Below, one piece after another: positions 53,134 to 61,705 of a DNA stretch of 64,000 nucleotides (positions within the stretch are counted from its first letter, which is position 1; every line of letters begins with the position of its first letter). Below the pieces are notes generated by a model. That model saw only the letters and a program-made list of their open reading frames with translations. It ran no database searches and was not told the DNA's origin. The position numbers and the translations under genes are program-made. This DNA is from Lentisphaerae bacterium GWF2_45_14 (GTDB taxonomy: Bacteria > Verrucomicrobiota > Lentisphaeria > Victivallales > GWF2-45-14). The stretch spans positions 1 to 64,000 of the forward strand of contig MHBG01000018.1 of NCBI GenBank assembly GCA_001804785.1, in the 5' to 3' direction.

Positions 53134-53520
53134 ATGCGGAACTTTATAACAAAAACAGTATCAACCTTTTTCGGTGTTTTCTTCATAACTGCCCTTTTCA
53201 TAAGCAGTGCGGCGGCTGACAGCTCCTCCGAAATCAAGGCAAGAATGGACAAGCGCCTTTCTCAGATTAAAGTCCTTAAGGTAAAGGGCGTAGTCGGCGA
53301 GAACAATAAAGGATTCCTCGAATTTGTAGGAGGCTCCAAGGACGGCGCTGACATAGTCGAAGCCGAAAACTCCGACAGGGCAAAAATTTACGCGGCGATT
53401 GCCAAGAAGCAGGCTACCAGTGCGGAACTCGTCGGAAAACACAGGGCCGCAAAACTTGCCACCCTCGCCGTTCGCGGAGAGTGGATACAGGACTCTTCCG
53501 GCAAATGGATGAAGAAATAA
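53134..53520 (+). CDS. ydbL: YdbL-like periplasmic protein (DUF1318)
   Basis: The 128-residue protein has a signal peptide (about 1-28, ending SSAAA) and the DUF1318 core: MDKRLSQIKVLKVKGVVGE, GFLEFVGG, ENSDRAKIYAAIAKKQ and a C-terminal GEWIQDSSGKWMKK. YdbL assists the YdbH-YnbE bridge in the periplasm of enterobacteria. A GAGGAGG site precedes it. Order and spacing repeat the E. coli ydbH-ynbE-ydbL arrangement in a distant phylum. Confidence 0.88.
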   Translation: MRNFITKTVSTFFGVFFITALFISSAAADSSSEIKARMDKRLSQIKVLKVKGVVGENNKGFLEFVGGSKDGADIVEAENSDRAKIYAAIAKKQATSAELVGKHRAAKLATLAVRGEWIQDSSGKWMKK

Positions 53521-53536
53521 AGAGGCGGTACCCATA

Positions 53537-53755
53537 ATGTCACTCATAAGCTCAGAACTGAAAAAAATCCTTGTATGTCCGCTGGACAAGGGTACTCTCG
53601 AAGAAAATACAGCGTCAAAATCATTGAGCTGTTCCGTGTGCGGTAAAATGTATCCGGTGAAAGACTCCATCCCGATAATGTTGCCGGAGCAGAAAGGCGA
53701 TTCCAATGCCGGTAACTTAAAAAAATCAGGAGGCCCTAATGGAAGGGGAAGATAA
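53537..53755 (+). CDS. Trm112-like zinc-ribbon protein
   Basis: A 72-residue protein with the Trm112/YcaR pattern: KKILVCPLDKGTLE at the N-terminus (first cysteine), LSCSVCGKMYPVKDSIPIML in the middle (cysteine pair), and a glycine-rich tail. The second position of the first pair (CPLDK) has only one cysteine, as is common in the bacterial group. These small proteins often assist methyltransferases or act in envelope gene clusters. The frame overlaps the SUMF1 gene by 17 bases. Confidence 0.8.
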   Translation: MSLISSELKKILVCPLDKGTLEENTASKSLSCSVCGKMYPVKDSIPIMLPEQKGDSNAGNLKKSGGPNGRGR

Positions 53756-55106
53756 GACCGATGCCGCCCCTCAGGAAAAGAAGGAGAAGAGAACTTCTCT
53801 TCTCCGCATTCTGCAAAGACATGAAAAAGTGAAGTTAAAAGGTTTGAGGCAGAGTGCGTCAAACCCGTATATGAACATCCTCAATCAACATCAGGAGCAC
53901 AGATTTCGTGTCTTTAAGATAATTTTTGTGGTCTTTATCTTAATGCTCATGGCAGGCGGCTCAAGCTTCCTCTTCCATCAGTGGAAAATAAAAAAAGAGC
54001 GCGAAGATTTTCTCAATACTATCAAAAATAGAATCCTCGAAATAGATGAGAGTATAAGGAATTCACCCACCGTCTACAGAAAGGATTCCGCCGCGGTCGA
54101 AGGAGCGGCTCTCTCTGAAAGGGCTGCGCTGCTCGATATCGGAAACGCACGCGCGTGGGTACAGAAAAATGCCGAATACCTCGGAATGCTGGGAAATTAT
54201 AAACCTTCTATCGAAAGCGGCAAGGCCGAGAGCTTTATAAACGCGTCAGTCCTCGCTGATATGATAAGCATTCCTGCCGGTCAGTTTTACATGGGAAAGC
54301 GCTCCGGCGAGAGCGGGCTTGACAGCGAGCTTCCGCGCCATTCCGTTCTCATATCACGTGAATTCTGGATAGCTAAACATGAAATAACAAATGCCCAGTT
54401 CCGGCGCTTCTTTCCGTTCCACCGCTCAGGTTCCTGGAACTCATATACACTCGATAAGCAATCACAGCCCGTCGTAAATATAAACTGGCATGTCGCAATG
54501 ACGTTCTGCAAAATGATAACCGAAAGAGAGAGCGCCGCGGGCCGCCTACCTTCCAGATATGAGTATCGCCTTCCAACAGAGGCCGAATGGGAATACGCCT
54601 GCCGTTCAGGAACGGATTCCGCCTACTACTGGGGACAGGATTTCGGCGCGACAGGAGCTAAATACGCCAACGTTATCGATTTGCAATCCATAAGAATGGG
54701 AATATTCAAGGTAAGGGCCGAACGGGATATGGCTCCCGACGACGGTTTTAGGGTGAGTGCCCCTGTCGGGTCTTTCCTTCCCAACGCGTTCGGTCTTTAT
54801 GACATCTCCGGAAATGTTTCCGAGTGGTGCTACGACTGGTATAATCCGAGGGCCTATAGAGAACTTGCTGAAGTCGATCCCGTCCAGACTAAACCGATTG
54901 AAGCCCAACTGCGAAAGCCGATGCCCTTTGACGCCGGATATTTTTTCATGAATACCCCATGCAAAGTCATCAGAGGCGGCAATTACGGAAACGTACCGAC
55001 CAGCGCAAGATGTGCGGCAAGGGATTATTTCGAGCCCAATACAAACGATACCGGAATCGGCTTCCGCATAGTCCTCGCCCCCATTATCCGCCCCGCGAAA
55101 GACTGA
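53739..55106 (+). CDS. Membrane-anchored SUMF1/FGE-fold protein
   Basis: The 455-residue protein has a membrane helix at about 66-85 (FKIIFVVFILMLMAGGSSFLF), a short coiled linker and a formylglycine-generating-enzyme-type domain (about 165-455): ISIPAGQFYMGKRSGE, KHEITNAQFRRFF, RLPTEAEWEYACRSGT, GLYDISGNVSEWCYDWY and VIRGGNYGN. The two active-site cysteines of true sulfatase-activating enzymes are not found after RGGNYG, so sulfatase activation is unlikely; such domains often bind ligands or partners. In the operon it follows the zinc ribbon and precedes the J-domain gene; AGGAGG is well placed. Confidence 0.87.
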   Translation: MEGEDKTDAAPQEKKEKRTSLLRILQRHEKVKLKGLRQSASNPYMNILNQHQEHRFRVFKIIFVVFILMLMAGGSSFLFHQWKIKKEREDFLNTIKNRILEIDESIRNSPTVYRKDSAAVEGAALSERAALLDIGNARAWVQKNAEYLGMLGNYKPSIESGKAESFINASVLADMISIPAGQFYMGKRSGESGLDSELPRHSVLISREFWIAKHEITNAQFRRFFPFHRSGSWNSYTLDKQSQPVVNINWHVAMTFCKMITERESAAGRLPSRYEYRLPTEAEWEYACRSGTDSAYYWGQDFGATGAKYANVIDLQSIRMGIFKVRAERDMAPDDGFRVSAPVGSFLPNAFGLYDISGNVSEWCYDWYNPRAYRELAEVDPVQTKPIEAQLRKPMPFDAGYFFMNTPCKVIRGGNYGNVPTSARCAARDYFEPNTNDTGIGFRIVLAPIIRPAKD

Positions 55107-55110
55107 CATC

Positions 55111-55917
55111 GTGGACTGCTATGAGATACTCGGAGTCGACCGCACATCTGACTTCCAGTCACTCAAGAAGGCCTACTACCGGAAGGTCAAGGAGTGTCAT
55201 CCGGATCTTTTCAACAATTCGCGGGTCAAGGAAGAGGAGTTCAAGCTTCTCGTTAGTGCCTTTGACATTCTTTCAGACCCCGAACGAAGAGCGGACTACG
55301 ACTCGTCCCTCGGGATTGAGCCTGAACTTGAAATAATTGCAGGGCAGGGTGATGCACCTGTCAATATGAATTCGATAATGGACAGTCCGGCCGATGATAT
55401 TCTGGAGGAGCTTGTCGTAGGCAACAATCCGCCATCCGGGACAAGTCTTGCCACATTGCTTTCCGATCTCGAACGAACACAGGTATTTATAACTTTCCGC
55501 GAAGCGAAGACTCTATATTTTTATAAAAAGTTCAGCGGTTCGGTCGCTCTCTTTCTTACGGCTATAAGCCTTTCGCCGTCGAATATAATCTACAGAGTTT
55601 ACCTGGCGAGAGCTTACGCTTCGCTCGGCAGCTATTCGAAGGCCGCTTCTCAATATCAGGCCGCGTTGCGGATCGGAGAACACAGGTTTCCACCGCAGCA
55701 TCTTTTCAATGTGAGAAAAGAACTGGAATCGCTTAATAACAAAAGGCTTCCCTTGTGGAGCCGCTTCCTGTCACTTTTCAAAGACAAGGAGAGCAACAGT
55801 CTTGCTGCCGGGTCCGAGGAAATGATTGGAGAGACCAACCGCGCGATTGCGAAAATAATCAGCGAAAGAAAAAAGAAAAAAACGTCGGACGATACAAAGA
55901 AACTACCGCCCGGGTGA
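55111..55917 (+). CDS. J-domain protein with TPR-like repeats
   Basis: Start is GTG at 55111, five bases after the SUMF1 stop, which also fits the usual J-domain opening DCYEILGVDRTSDF. Residues 1-68 form the J domain with its HPD motif (KECHPDLF), which stimulates DnaK. Residues about 120-215 contain two to three TPR-like helices (LYFYKKFSGSVALFLTAISLSP, YLARAYASLGSYSKAASQYQ). No glycine-rich or zinc domain of DnaJ is present. It probably recruits Hsp70 to a client of the same operon. Its last 15 bases overlap the convergent methyltransferase gene. Confidence 0.9.
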   Translation: MDCYEILGVDRTSDFQSLKKAYYRKVKECHPDLFNNSRVKEEEFKLLVSAFDILSDPERRADYDSSLGIEPELEIIAGQGDAPVNMNSIMDSPADDILEELVVGNNPPSGTSLATLLSDLERTQVFITFREAKTLYFYKKFSGSVALFLTAISLSPSNIIYRVYLARAYASLGSYSKAASQYQAALRIGEHRFPPQHLFNVRKELESLNNKRLPLWSRFLSLFKDKESNSLAAGSEEMIGETNRAIAKIISERKKKKTSDDTKKLPPG

Positions 55918-56547
55918 CCGATATATGGAGCTGAAACCGTTCGAGGTGTGACCGTTCATTGTCCTGAAGATATTTTTTTCGAAATGAAGTTTTTCAAAAT
56001 CCGAACATAGTTTGTTGATCCATTCTTCCGTGTGGTGGCGCAGGCCCCCGCCGCCCTCCGCCCTGAACGTCCCGTAAGTTCCGAATTCGGCATGATGTCT
56101 CTCATATCTTTCTATGTTTCGTTCGTCGGTGTTGAGCAGAAAGTCGCAGAGGTAAATTATACCGCCAGGCCTGAGTACCCGTTTTGCTTCGCTCATCAGT
56201 CTCTCCTGTTCTACGTCAGTTATAATACAGGTAAGGACGGCGAGCATGACGAGAGCGTCAAAGGAGTCGCTTTCAAAGGGAAGGGTTTCATTGTCAATCA
56301 CTTTCAAAGATGCATTTGGAAAATCGTTTCGGGCGAGTTCGAGCATTTTGGGCGAGATGTCGGTGCCTGAAAGATTCTTATATCCTTCAGCGTCAAGTTC
56401 GCGCAATATTCTGCCGTAGCCGCAGCCGATATCAAGTATCGTGGAATCCAGCGAAGGAACGAATCTTGAGAATAGCGCTACATCGAAGGGAATGGTGAAT
56501 TCCTTCACCCCTGCGGCCGCGTCCCAGTATTCTTTTGCGGAGCTCAT
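55903..56547 (-). CDS. Class I SAM-dependent methyltransferase
   Basis: The 214-residue protein has the Rossmann motifs of the family: ILDIGCGYGRILRELD (SAM-binding glycine loop, about 40), LSGTDISPKMLELAR (acidic end of beta 2), LPFESDSFDALVMLAV (motif IV region) and EAKRVLRPGGIIYLCDF (motif post). The substrate is unknown. It follows the Gdt1-ferritin fusion gene with a four-base overlap (ATGA), so the two are coupled, and ends convergently in the J-domain gene. Confidence 0.88.
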   Translation of the reverse strand: MSSAKEYWDAAAGVKEFTIPFDVALFSRFVPSLDSTILDIGCGYGRILRELDAEGYKNLSGTDISPKMLELARNDFPNASLKVIDNETLPFESDSFDALVMLAVLTCIITDVEQERLMSEAKRVLRPGGIIYLCDFLLNTDERNIERYERHHAEFGTYGTFRAEGGGGLRHHTEEWINKLCSDFEKLHFEKNIFRTMNGHTSNGFSSIYRSPGR

Positions 56548-57293
56548 GAACTGAAGGCGTTCTTAATAATGTCGGCGTGTTTTTGTTCTTCGAGTGCGAG
56601 TTCCTCGAACGCCTTTTTCACCGACGGGATGAGGGAGTGTTTTGCCGACTCGCGGTAGAAAAGGGCCTGTGCCTCTTCGTGCCGAATGAACTCATTGAAG
56701 ATTGATTTATCCGCCTTTTCGAAGGCCGGTATTTCTTCGGGACTTGCGACCGGCACTGTTGCCGCCGCTAATTGCGGCGATGATTTACTCAGAGATTCGA
56801 GTTTCGCAACATGTCTTTTTTCTTCTTCGATGATGGACGCGATAAGCTTTTTAGCGTTTTCATCGCTTAGCCTAGCCAGTAACGCGTTATAGTTTTCTAT
56901 CGCGGCGTGTTCGAAGCCTGAAGCTGCTTTGAAGAGAAGTGATGCGGCGGACCCTGGTGCGGGTGCGTGTCCCTGGACTTTTTCCGCCTTTGCCTCTGCT
57001 GTCTCCGTTTTACTTGAGAGAGCGGTCTTTACTAGCAGTATTCCGAAAACAATAAAGAGCGCGCCAGCGCAAAGCCTTATAGCGGAGAGAGGAATCAGGT
57101 TCTGTTTGTTCAGTACCGATCCCACAAGAACGGCTACGAATGTGGAAAGAACTAGCGCGACTGACGCTCCTGAAAATACCGACCATGTCGATTTTGAGCC
57201 AGCTGAAAATGCAAGTGCTGAAAGCTGTGTTTTATCGCCAAGTTCCGCAAGGAATATCATTACGAATGTGCTGAAAAAAATCCGCCAGTCCAT
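56544..57293 (-). CDS. Gdt1/TMEM165-type half transporter fused to a ferritin-like domain
   Basis: The 249-residue protein starts with three membrane helices (about 5-95) carrying one ELGDKT motif (17-22), the cation site of the UPF0016/Gdt1 family of Mn2+ and Ca2+ exporters. Normal members have two such halves, so this one must dimerise or pair with another. After a charged linker, residues about 115-249 form a ferritin-like four-helix domain: EHAAIENY, EEEKRHVAKL (E-x2-H), EEAQALFYRES and ALEEQKHADI (E-x2-H), a full diiron ligand set. The layout parallels MbfA-type ferritin-VIT1 iron exporters, suggesting metal-loaded export control. Confidence 0.9.
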   Translation of the reverse strand: MDWRIFFSTFVMIFLAELGDKTQLSALAFSAGSKSTWSVFSGASVALVLSTFVAVLVGSVLNKQNLIPLSAIRLCAGALFIVFGILLVKTALSSKTETAEAKAEKVQGHAPAPGSAASLLFKAASGFEHAAIENYNALLARLSDENAKKLIASIIEEEKRHVAKLESLSKSSPQLAAATVPVASPEEIPAFEKADKSIFNEFIRHEEAQALFYRESAKHSLIPSVKKAFEELALEEQKHADIIKNAFSS

Positions 57294-57352
57294 GCCTTAT
57301 ATCTCCTGATTTAAAAAATAGGGAGCCTAACGTACACCATATTATTGGATTT

Positions 57353-58189
57353 TCAAAAGAAGCCGGAGGCCGCGAGCAGAAAGCCAAAGCAGACGGCTAG
57401 TTCCGTCGTTTCGGAGCAGGCGCCCAATACATCGCCTGTCCCCCCGCCAATCTTTGAACTTGAACTCATCTTCCAGTAGAATACACAAAGCACTGTTATT
57501 AAAAGGTTTATGAGGAAAATATTGGCGGGTATAAAATTCAAAAGGAAGACAACGCTCGCGAACGCGATTATTACTGAGTAAAACGGGACTTTCCCTACGA
57601 TGTTCATGGCCGTGCCGTTTTCTCTCGGATATTTTCCCATCGCAGCGAGAAATGTTATCGAAAGCCTTCCGAATACCGGAATAGAAATCATGCAGCCAAC
57701 TATAGATAATCCATTTAGTCCTATTATGTTGTACATGTTGGCAAGCATGTTGAGGGCCATGAGTTTGCCAGCTATTAGCAGTACCGCTCCCCCGACGGCG
57801 GAAGCTCCGACATGGGGGTCCTTCATAATGGACAACCGCTTTTCTTTGTCCGCAGAAACCACGCTGAATGCATCGCAGCAGTCGCAGAAGCCGTCCAGAT
57901 GCAGCATCCTTGTTATCCACTCAAGCGCCGCGACATATATGAAAACGGAAACGTGTATAAATGGAAGATTGAAAAATGACTGGGTTGTCAGCGAGATTAT
58001 AAGTAATGGGAGTGATGCCGCAATTCCTATCAGGTATCCACATAATGGATAGAACGCCAGGCTCAGTTTCCATACATTGATGTCGTCTGTCCTAGGATTT
58101 CCGGCCGGAAAACGCGTGAGGAAGGACACCGCCAATCTCAGCGCATGAATTGGTATATATACGGCCTTCAGAGGCGTTCGTTCGCTCAT
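57353..58189 (-). CDS. cobS: Adenosylcobinamide-GDP ribazoletransferase
   Basis: ATG at 58189 has AGGAG eight bases upstream; the longer frame to 58333 has no such signal and overlaps manA. The 278-residue membrane protein joins adenosylcobinamide-GDP and alpha-ribazole in cobalamin synthesis. Motifs are HLDGFCDCCDAF (usual HLDGLADxxDG), DPHVGASAVGG and GGGTGDVLGACSETTE. The cysteines in the first motif are unusual but the acids are kept. No other cobalamin genes or riboswitch are near. Confidence 0.9.
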   Translation of the reverse strand: MSERTPLKAVYIPIHALRLAVSFLTRFPAGNPRTDDINVWKLSLAFYPLCGYLIGIAASLPLLIISLTTQSFFNLPFIHVSVFIYVAALEWITRMLHLDGFCDCCDAFSVVSADKEKRLSIMKDPHVGASAVGGAVLLIAGKLMALNMLANMYNIIGLNGLSIVGCMISIPVFGRLSITFLAAMGKYPRENGTAMNIVGKVPFYSVIIAFASVVFLLNFIPANIFLINLLITVLCVFYWKMSSSSKIGGGTGDVLGACSETTELAVCFGFLLAASGFF

Positions 58190-58224
58190 TCGATTTTCTC
58201 CTGTCAACCTACTGGCGAAGAGTC

Positions 58225-59223
58225 TCAGAGAGTCGTCCTGACAACTGTTGTCTCGCCGCTTACAAGGGTTATCATATATCTGCCGAAACAGGCAGGGATA
58301 AGGCAGGTGTTTCCCTTTTCGACACGGGCACAAAACTCGCCTCTGCCCACTATGACAGGATTATCTATTGCGGTGATAAGATGGAAGCTTGAGGTTGATT
58401 CGGTGTTGTCCTGCCATTTGTCCACCAGTCTGAGGTCGGAGACCTGAAAGAACGGACATTTGTTTATGATTGGAAACTTCCGGTTGTGCTCTACATTGTC
58501 TGAAACGCCTCTTATTATAGGAGGTGTTCTGTCCATGAAGTCAATGCACTGCATCGCCTTGTCGACGTGAAGCTCTCTGGACTGCCCGTCCGCGTCAACT
58601 CTTCCCCAGTCGCTGACTCTGTAAGTCGTATCGCTGTTCTGTTGTATTTCGAGGAGCAGGTTTCCGGCTCCTATCGCGTGGACTCTTCCGGCTTTTATAA
58701 AAAAGGCGTCGCCTGGTACCGAATCAAAAGTCTGAAGGCATTCTTCGACTTCCGATGAATTCATTGTGCTGATAAAGCGCATTCTTGTTGCATTAGCTCT
58801 GAGTCCAGCCATTATTTTTGCGCCTCTTGATGCGGCTATGATGTACCACATTTCGGTTTTTGGCTCGGCTCCCTCGCCGAGTTTCTGGCAGGCAGCTTCA
58901 TCAGGGTGTACTTGAAGAGAAAGTCTTTTTCCCGCATCGATTATTTTTACGAGCAGCGGGAATCTGCCGCCTTTGAAGTTTCTGCCTACGAGATCTTTCC
59001 CATAGGACTCTACAAGCTGCTTTATGTCAATGCCGGCGAGTTCGCCGTTCAGTACTGTACTTTGAGCGTCGTCTCTATCTGATATTTCCCAAGACTCGCC
59101 TATGGGTTCCTTTATTTCGGAAAGCGGTCTTTCCAATACTTCGGACATTACTGTGCCGCCCCACATTCTGCGAACGTATACAGGCTCAAACAGCAAAGGA
59201 TAAAGTTTATCTTTTTCAATCAT
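58225..59223 (-). CDS. manA: Mannose-6-phosphate isomerase, class I
   Basis: The 332-residue cupin enzyme interconverts mannose 6-phosphate and fructose 6-phosphate. Zinc ligands are in LQVHPD (Gln and His), KTEMWYII (Glu) and GRVHAIG (His). YVRRMWGG near the N-terminus and the length match the bacterial short class I group. It is the first of the pair with cobS, 35 bases apart, without a metabolic link. Confidence 0.93.
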   Translation of the reverse strand: MIEKDKLYPLLFEPVYVRRMWGGTVMSEVLERPLSEIKEPIGESWEISDRDDAQSTVLNGELAGIDIKQLVESYGKDLVGRNFKGGRFPLLVKIIDAGKRLSLQVHPDEAACQKLGEGAEPKTEMWYIIAASRGAKIMAGLRANATRMRFISTMNSSEVEECLQTFDSVPGDAFFIKAGRVHAIGAGNLLLEIQQNSDTTYRVSDWGRVDADGQSRELHVDKAMQCIDFMDRTPPIIRGVSDNVEHNRKFPIINKCPFFQVSDLRLVDKWQDNTESTSSFHLITAIDNPVIVGRGEFCARVEKGNTCLIPACFGRYMITLVSGETTVVRTTL

Positions 59224-59339
59224 TTTGTAAATTGCCCCGCTATGGTTAAATACCCCAAGAATAAAAGAAAAGGAGACTGCTTATTAAGCTACATAGTTTC
59301 AGTAAAAATTCAATGTCTTTGGGTAACTTAAGTGAATGT

Positions 59340-61217
59340 TCAGGGCTGGTTTGCTGATATGAGCTCATTTTTCGCGAGTAATTCTTGCTCTATTTTTAGC
59401 AGGATATTCTTTTTTCTCTGATCCAATTTGCAGGCTTTGTTTTCTTCGAGGAGCCCTTTTTCGACGGTTTTCAGAAAACCGTTTATCGCGGCCTTGTCGA
59501 GCGGTTCGGGATTTTTGGCCCATCTTCTGAGAAATATCTGTTCGGGCATTTCTATTTCACCGGCCTTGGGGATGCTTATGGGCCGAGCGTGAGTCTCAAA
59601 CTGATAGCCCTTCAGTGCGACAATCAGTTTTTCGTAATCAGTTTCAAAACTATTAAGCCTCATAAACTTATATTCCATTATCTCGGCTGCCTCGGATTCG
59701 TCCTGATCGGGGCGGCTGAAGTGGCATTTTCTGTCTGAAAAATGTAGCGAGTGCTTGAAGTTCGTGTCAAGTTCCTCGTTATAAATCCGCCATTCCCGCA
59801 GTTTGCCGTCGGGACATTTGCGCAACTCGCCGCCGAGCATGAGCAAACATACCAGGTCTTCCTCGCGGTGGCGTTTGTCGGTCACGTTTGAATGCTGTCC
59901 GCCGAGTTCCATTGAAACATGCAGACTGTGCGGTTTTATTGCAAGAAATTTTACGACCTCATTGATAATGACCGACATTCCCCACGGGCAGTCGAAAAGC
60001 GGCCTTGAAAGATCACCCACGATTTGGTAGCGGCCGAGCGCGTACTCGAAAAATCCTCTGTGCCGCTTCTGTCCCGGAAGAATGCTCCGGTGCGAATCAA
60101 CATGTCCGCCCAGCCGCCAGGTGCGTCTCGGCATGCTGAAATCATTAAACCAGTAAAATCCATCGTAAAGCTTGTCTTCGCCGGGCTCTGCGCAGACGGC
60201 CCGTTTCCCGAGCTGACTGAACTCAAGTTCGGCGCCTATCGGAGTAGGGGTGGAGTACCAGTTTTGCTCCACATAATCTATTACTTCAAGTGCCTGCCCA
60301 CGATCATAGATAAGGTCGGCTATTTCAACGGAGACACGGGCATAGTCCCTGTATCCCATTCCTTCGACAATCGTATCCAGATTCTTTTCTTTGAATAAGG
60401 CATCGATTCTGTCCTTGTTTTTGTTGTAGAGGAGAAAGCCCAACAATATGCCGAGACCGTGCCGATAATATTGTTCGGACAGTCTAACCGCGTTGCTGAA
60501 GTCCCTTCTGAGCATGCTCACAAGTTGATTGAACACTATATGCTGAGAGACCAGTCGCATATAGTTCCCTGCGTAAGGCAATAGCTCTTTCGTTTCAAGC
60601 AGGTTCCGGAGACTGGGAGGATTGGCCTCCCTGAGGGTCTGCAACATTATATATTTGCAAATATAATTGCCCTCGAAGTGGGACTGCACAATATTGTCGG
60701 CCTCGCAGGCAATGAGCTCACGTACGACGCGTCTGGCGATGTCCGGGCGATTTGTCGGAATGCTGTCGATGATGTCGTCTATCTTTTTTTCCAGAAACTG
60801 CTCGTAGCGGTCTTCAAATTCGGCGTTGTTTCCGAAAGTTTTCTGAAGTGCCGGAACATTTCCAACGTAGGTATCACATTCCAGCTTTTCCTCACCAACT
60901 CGGACGATTGCTTTTTTTCTAAAGTAGAGGTGGCCTTCGTCTTCGAAGCTGTCTATTCTTTCAAGCTCTTCTTTGGAAAGTCCGGTAAGCAATCTGCCCG
61001 AAGTCTGTGACCCGCTCTTCCCGACAATGAAGAAGAAGGCGTTGTTCGGTGTAACCTTCATGTAATCAGGCAGTACTGCAGGCACACTGTTTACTTTTCT
61101 GTTGATGAGAAGCTTCACATGCTCGTCACGCATCAGCGTCCCGTAAACAAAAAGATCGGTCTTGACATTGTTTTTTCCATTTGAAGCGGAAACGGCTGGT
61201 GTAATATTTGTATTCAT
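59340..61217 (-). CDS. Fusion of a gamma-glutamylcyclotransferase-like domain with an amidoligase-like region
   Basis: The 625-residue protein opens with a gamma-glutamylcyclotransferase/AIG2 domain (about 20-125): LFVYGTLMRDEH (the YGSL-type loop), TSGRLLTGL and LERIDSFEDEG (candidate catalytic Glu). A helical middle follows (about 140-310). From about 325, PIGAELEFS, GHVDSHRS, GFFEYALGR and SLHVSMEL resemble the glutamine-synthetase-like amidoligases (COOH-NH2 ligases), with Glu and His metal ligands. So one protein would hold a gamma-glutamyl-cleaving and a ligating module. It overlaps the ArgA-type acetyltransferase by four bases. The amidoligase assignment is tentative. Confidence 0.6.
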   Translation of the reverse strand: MNTNITPAVSASNGKNNVKTDLFVYGTLMRDEHVKLLINRKVNSVPAVLPDYMKVTPNNAFFFIVGKSGSQTSGRLLTGLSKEELERIDSFEDEGHLYFRKKAIVRVGEEKLECDTYVGNVPALQKTFGNNAEFEDRYEQFLEKKIDDIIDSIPTNRPDIARRVVRELIACEADNIVQSHFEGNYICKYIMLQTLREANPPSLRNLLETKELLPYAGNYMRLVSQHIVFNQLVSMLRRDFSNAVRLSEQYYRHGLGILLGFLLYNKNKDRIDALFKEKNLDTIVEGMGYRDYARVSVEIADLIYDRGQALEVIDYVEQNWYSTPTPIGAELEFSQLGKRAVCAEPGEDKLYDGFYWFNDFSMPRRTWRLGGHVDSHRSILPGQKRHRGFFEYALGRYQIVGDLSRPLFDCPWGMSVIINEVVKFLAIKPHSLHVSMELGGQHSNVTDKRHREEDLVCLLMLGGELRKCPDGKLREWRIYNEELDTNFKHSLHFSDRKCHFSRPDQDESEAAEIMEYKFMRLNSFETDYEKLIVALKGYQFETHARPISIPKAGEIEMPEQIFLRRWAKNPEPLDKAAINGFLKTVEKGLLEENKACKLDQRKKNILLKIEQELLAKNELISANQP

Positions 61218-61702
61218 ATTTCCAGCATTACAGCCTCTTCGTCACAGCAGTCCATCTTGGGGCAGACGGAACAGTCCGACCATATTTTCTGCGGGAAAAG
61301 ATCTTTTGATACTGTATGGAAGCCGAGCCTTTTGAAAATGGCAGCCCTGTAGGTGAGCGCGAAAACACGCACCGGCCTGCCGGAATCCGTCAGCTTTGAA
61401 ATTAGAAATTCAACAAGTTCCGAACCCAGCCCTTTCCCTGAAAAATCTTTTTTGACGGCAAGTGATCTTACTTCGTAAAGATTATCGCCGAAATTCCTGA
61501 GCGCAGCGCAGCCCATAAAAGTTTCTGATTCCGTTTCCGCAATAATAAAATTCCCGAGATACTTCATCACATCCTCCTCCGTTCTCGGAAGAAGAAGCTG
61601 TTCCGCGGCATAAGAATTTAAAAGACGGGTGATTTCCCGTACATCTTTTTCTTCAGCTTTTCTTATCAGGGGCCGTTTTGCCGCCTGACCCGCCTCAAGC
61701 AT
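61214..61702 (-). CDS. argA: GNAT acetyltransferase of the short N-acetylglutamate synthase type
   Basis: The 162-residue protein has the GNAT core (VRSLAVKKDFSGKGLGSELVEFL, with the R-x2-G-x-G/A-like acetyl-CoA loop) and a distinctive end, FPQKIWSDCSVCPKMDCCDEEAVML, found in the short N-acetylglutamate synthases of many bacteria that start arginine synthesis. Its cysteines suit metal binding. The gene ends four bases inside the cyclotransferase-amidoligase gene and begins five bases after accA ends on the same strand, so all three are co-transcribed. Acting on glutamate is likely; a different amine substrate is possible in this context. Confidence 0.8.
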   Translation of the reverse strand: MLEAGQAAKRPLIRKAEEKDVREITRLLNSYAAEQLLLPRTEEDVMKYLGNFIIAETESETFMGCAALRNFGDNLYEVRSLAVKKDFSGKGLGSELVEFLISKLTDSGRPVRVFALTYRAAIFKRLGFHTVSKDLFPQKIWSDCSVCPKMDCCDEEAVMLEI

Positions 61703-61705
61703 TTT

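Noticed and set aside
53739-55106. Sulfatase-maturing enzyme function for the SUMF1 protein
   Set aside because: The active cysteine pair is missing and no sulfatase gene is in the window.
58190-58333. Longer N-terminus for cobS
   Set aside because: Overlaps manA, contains cysteine-rich non-family sequence, and the internal ATG has a proper ribosome-binding site.
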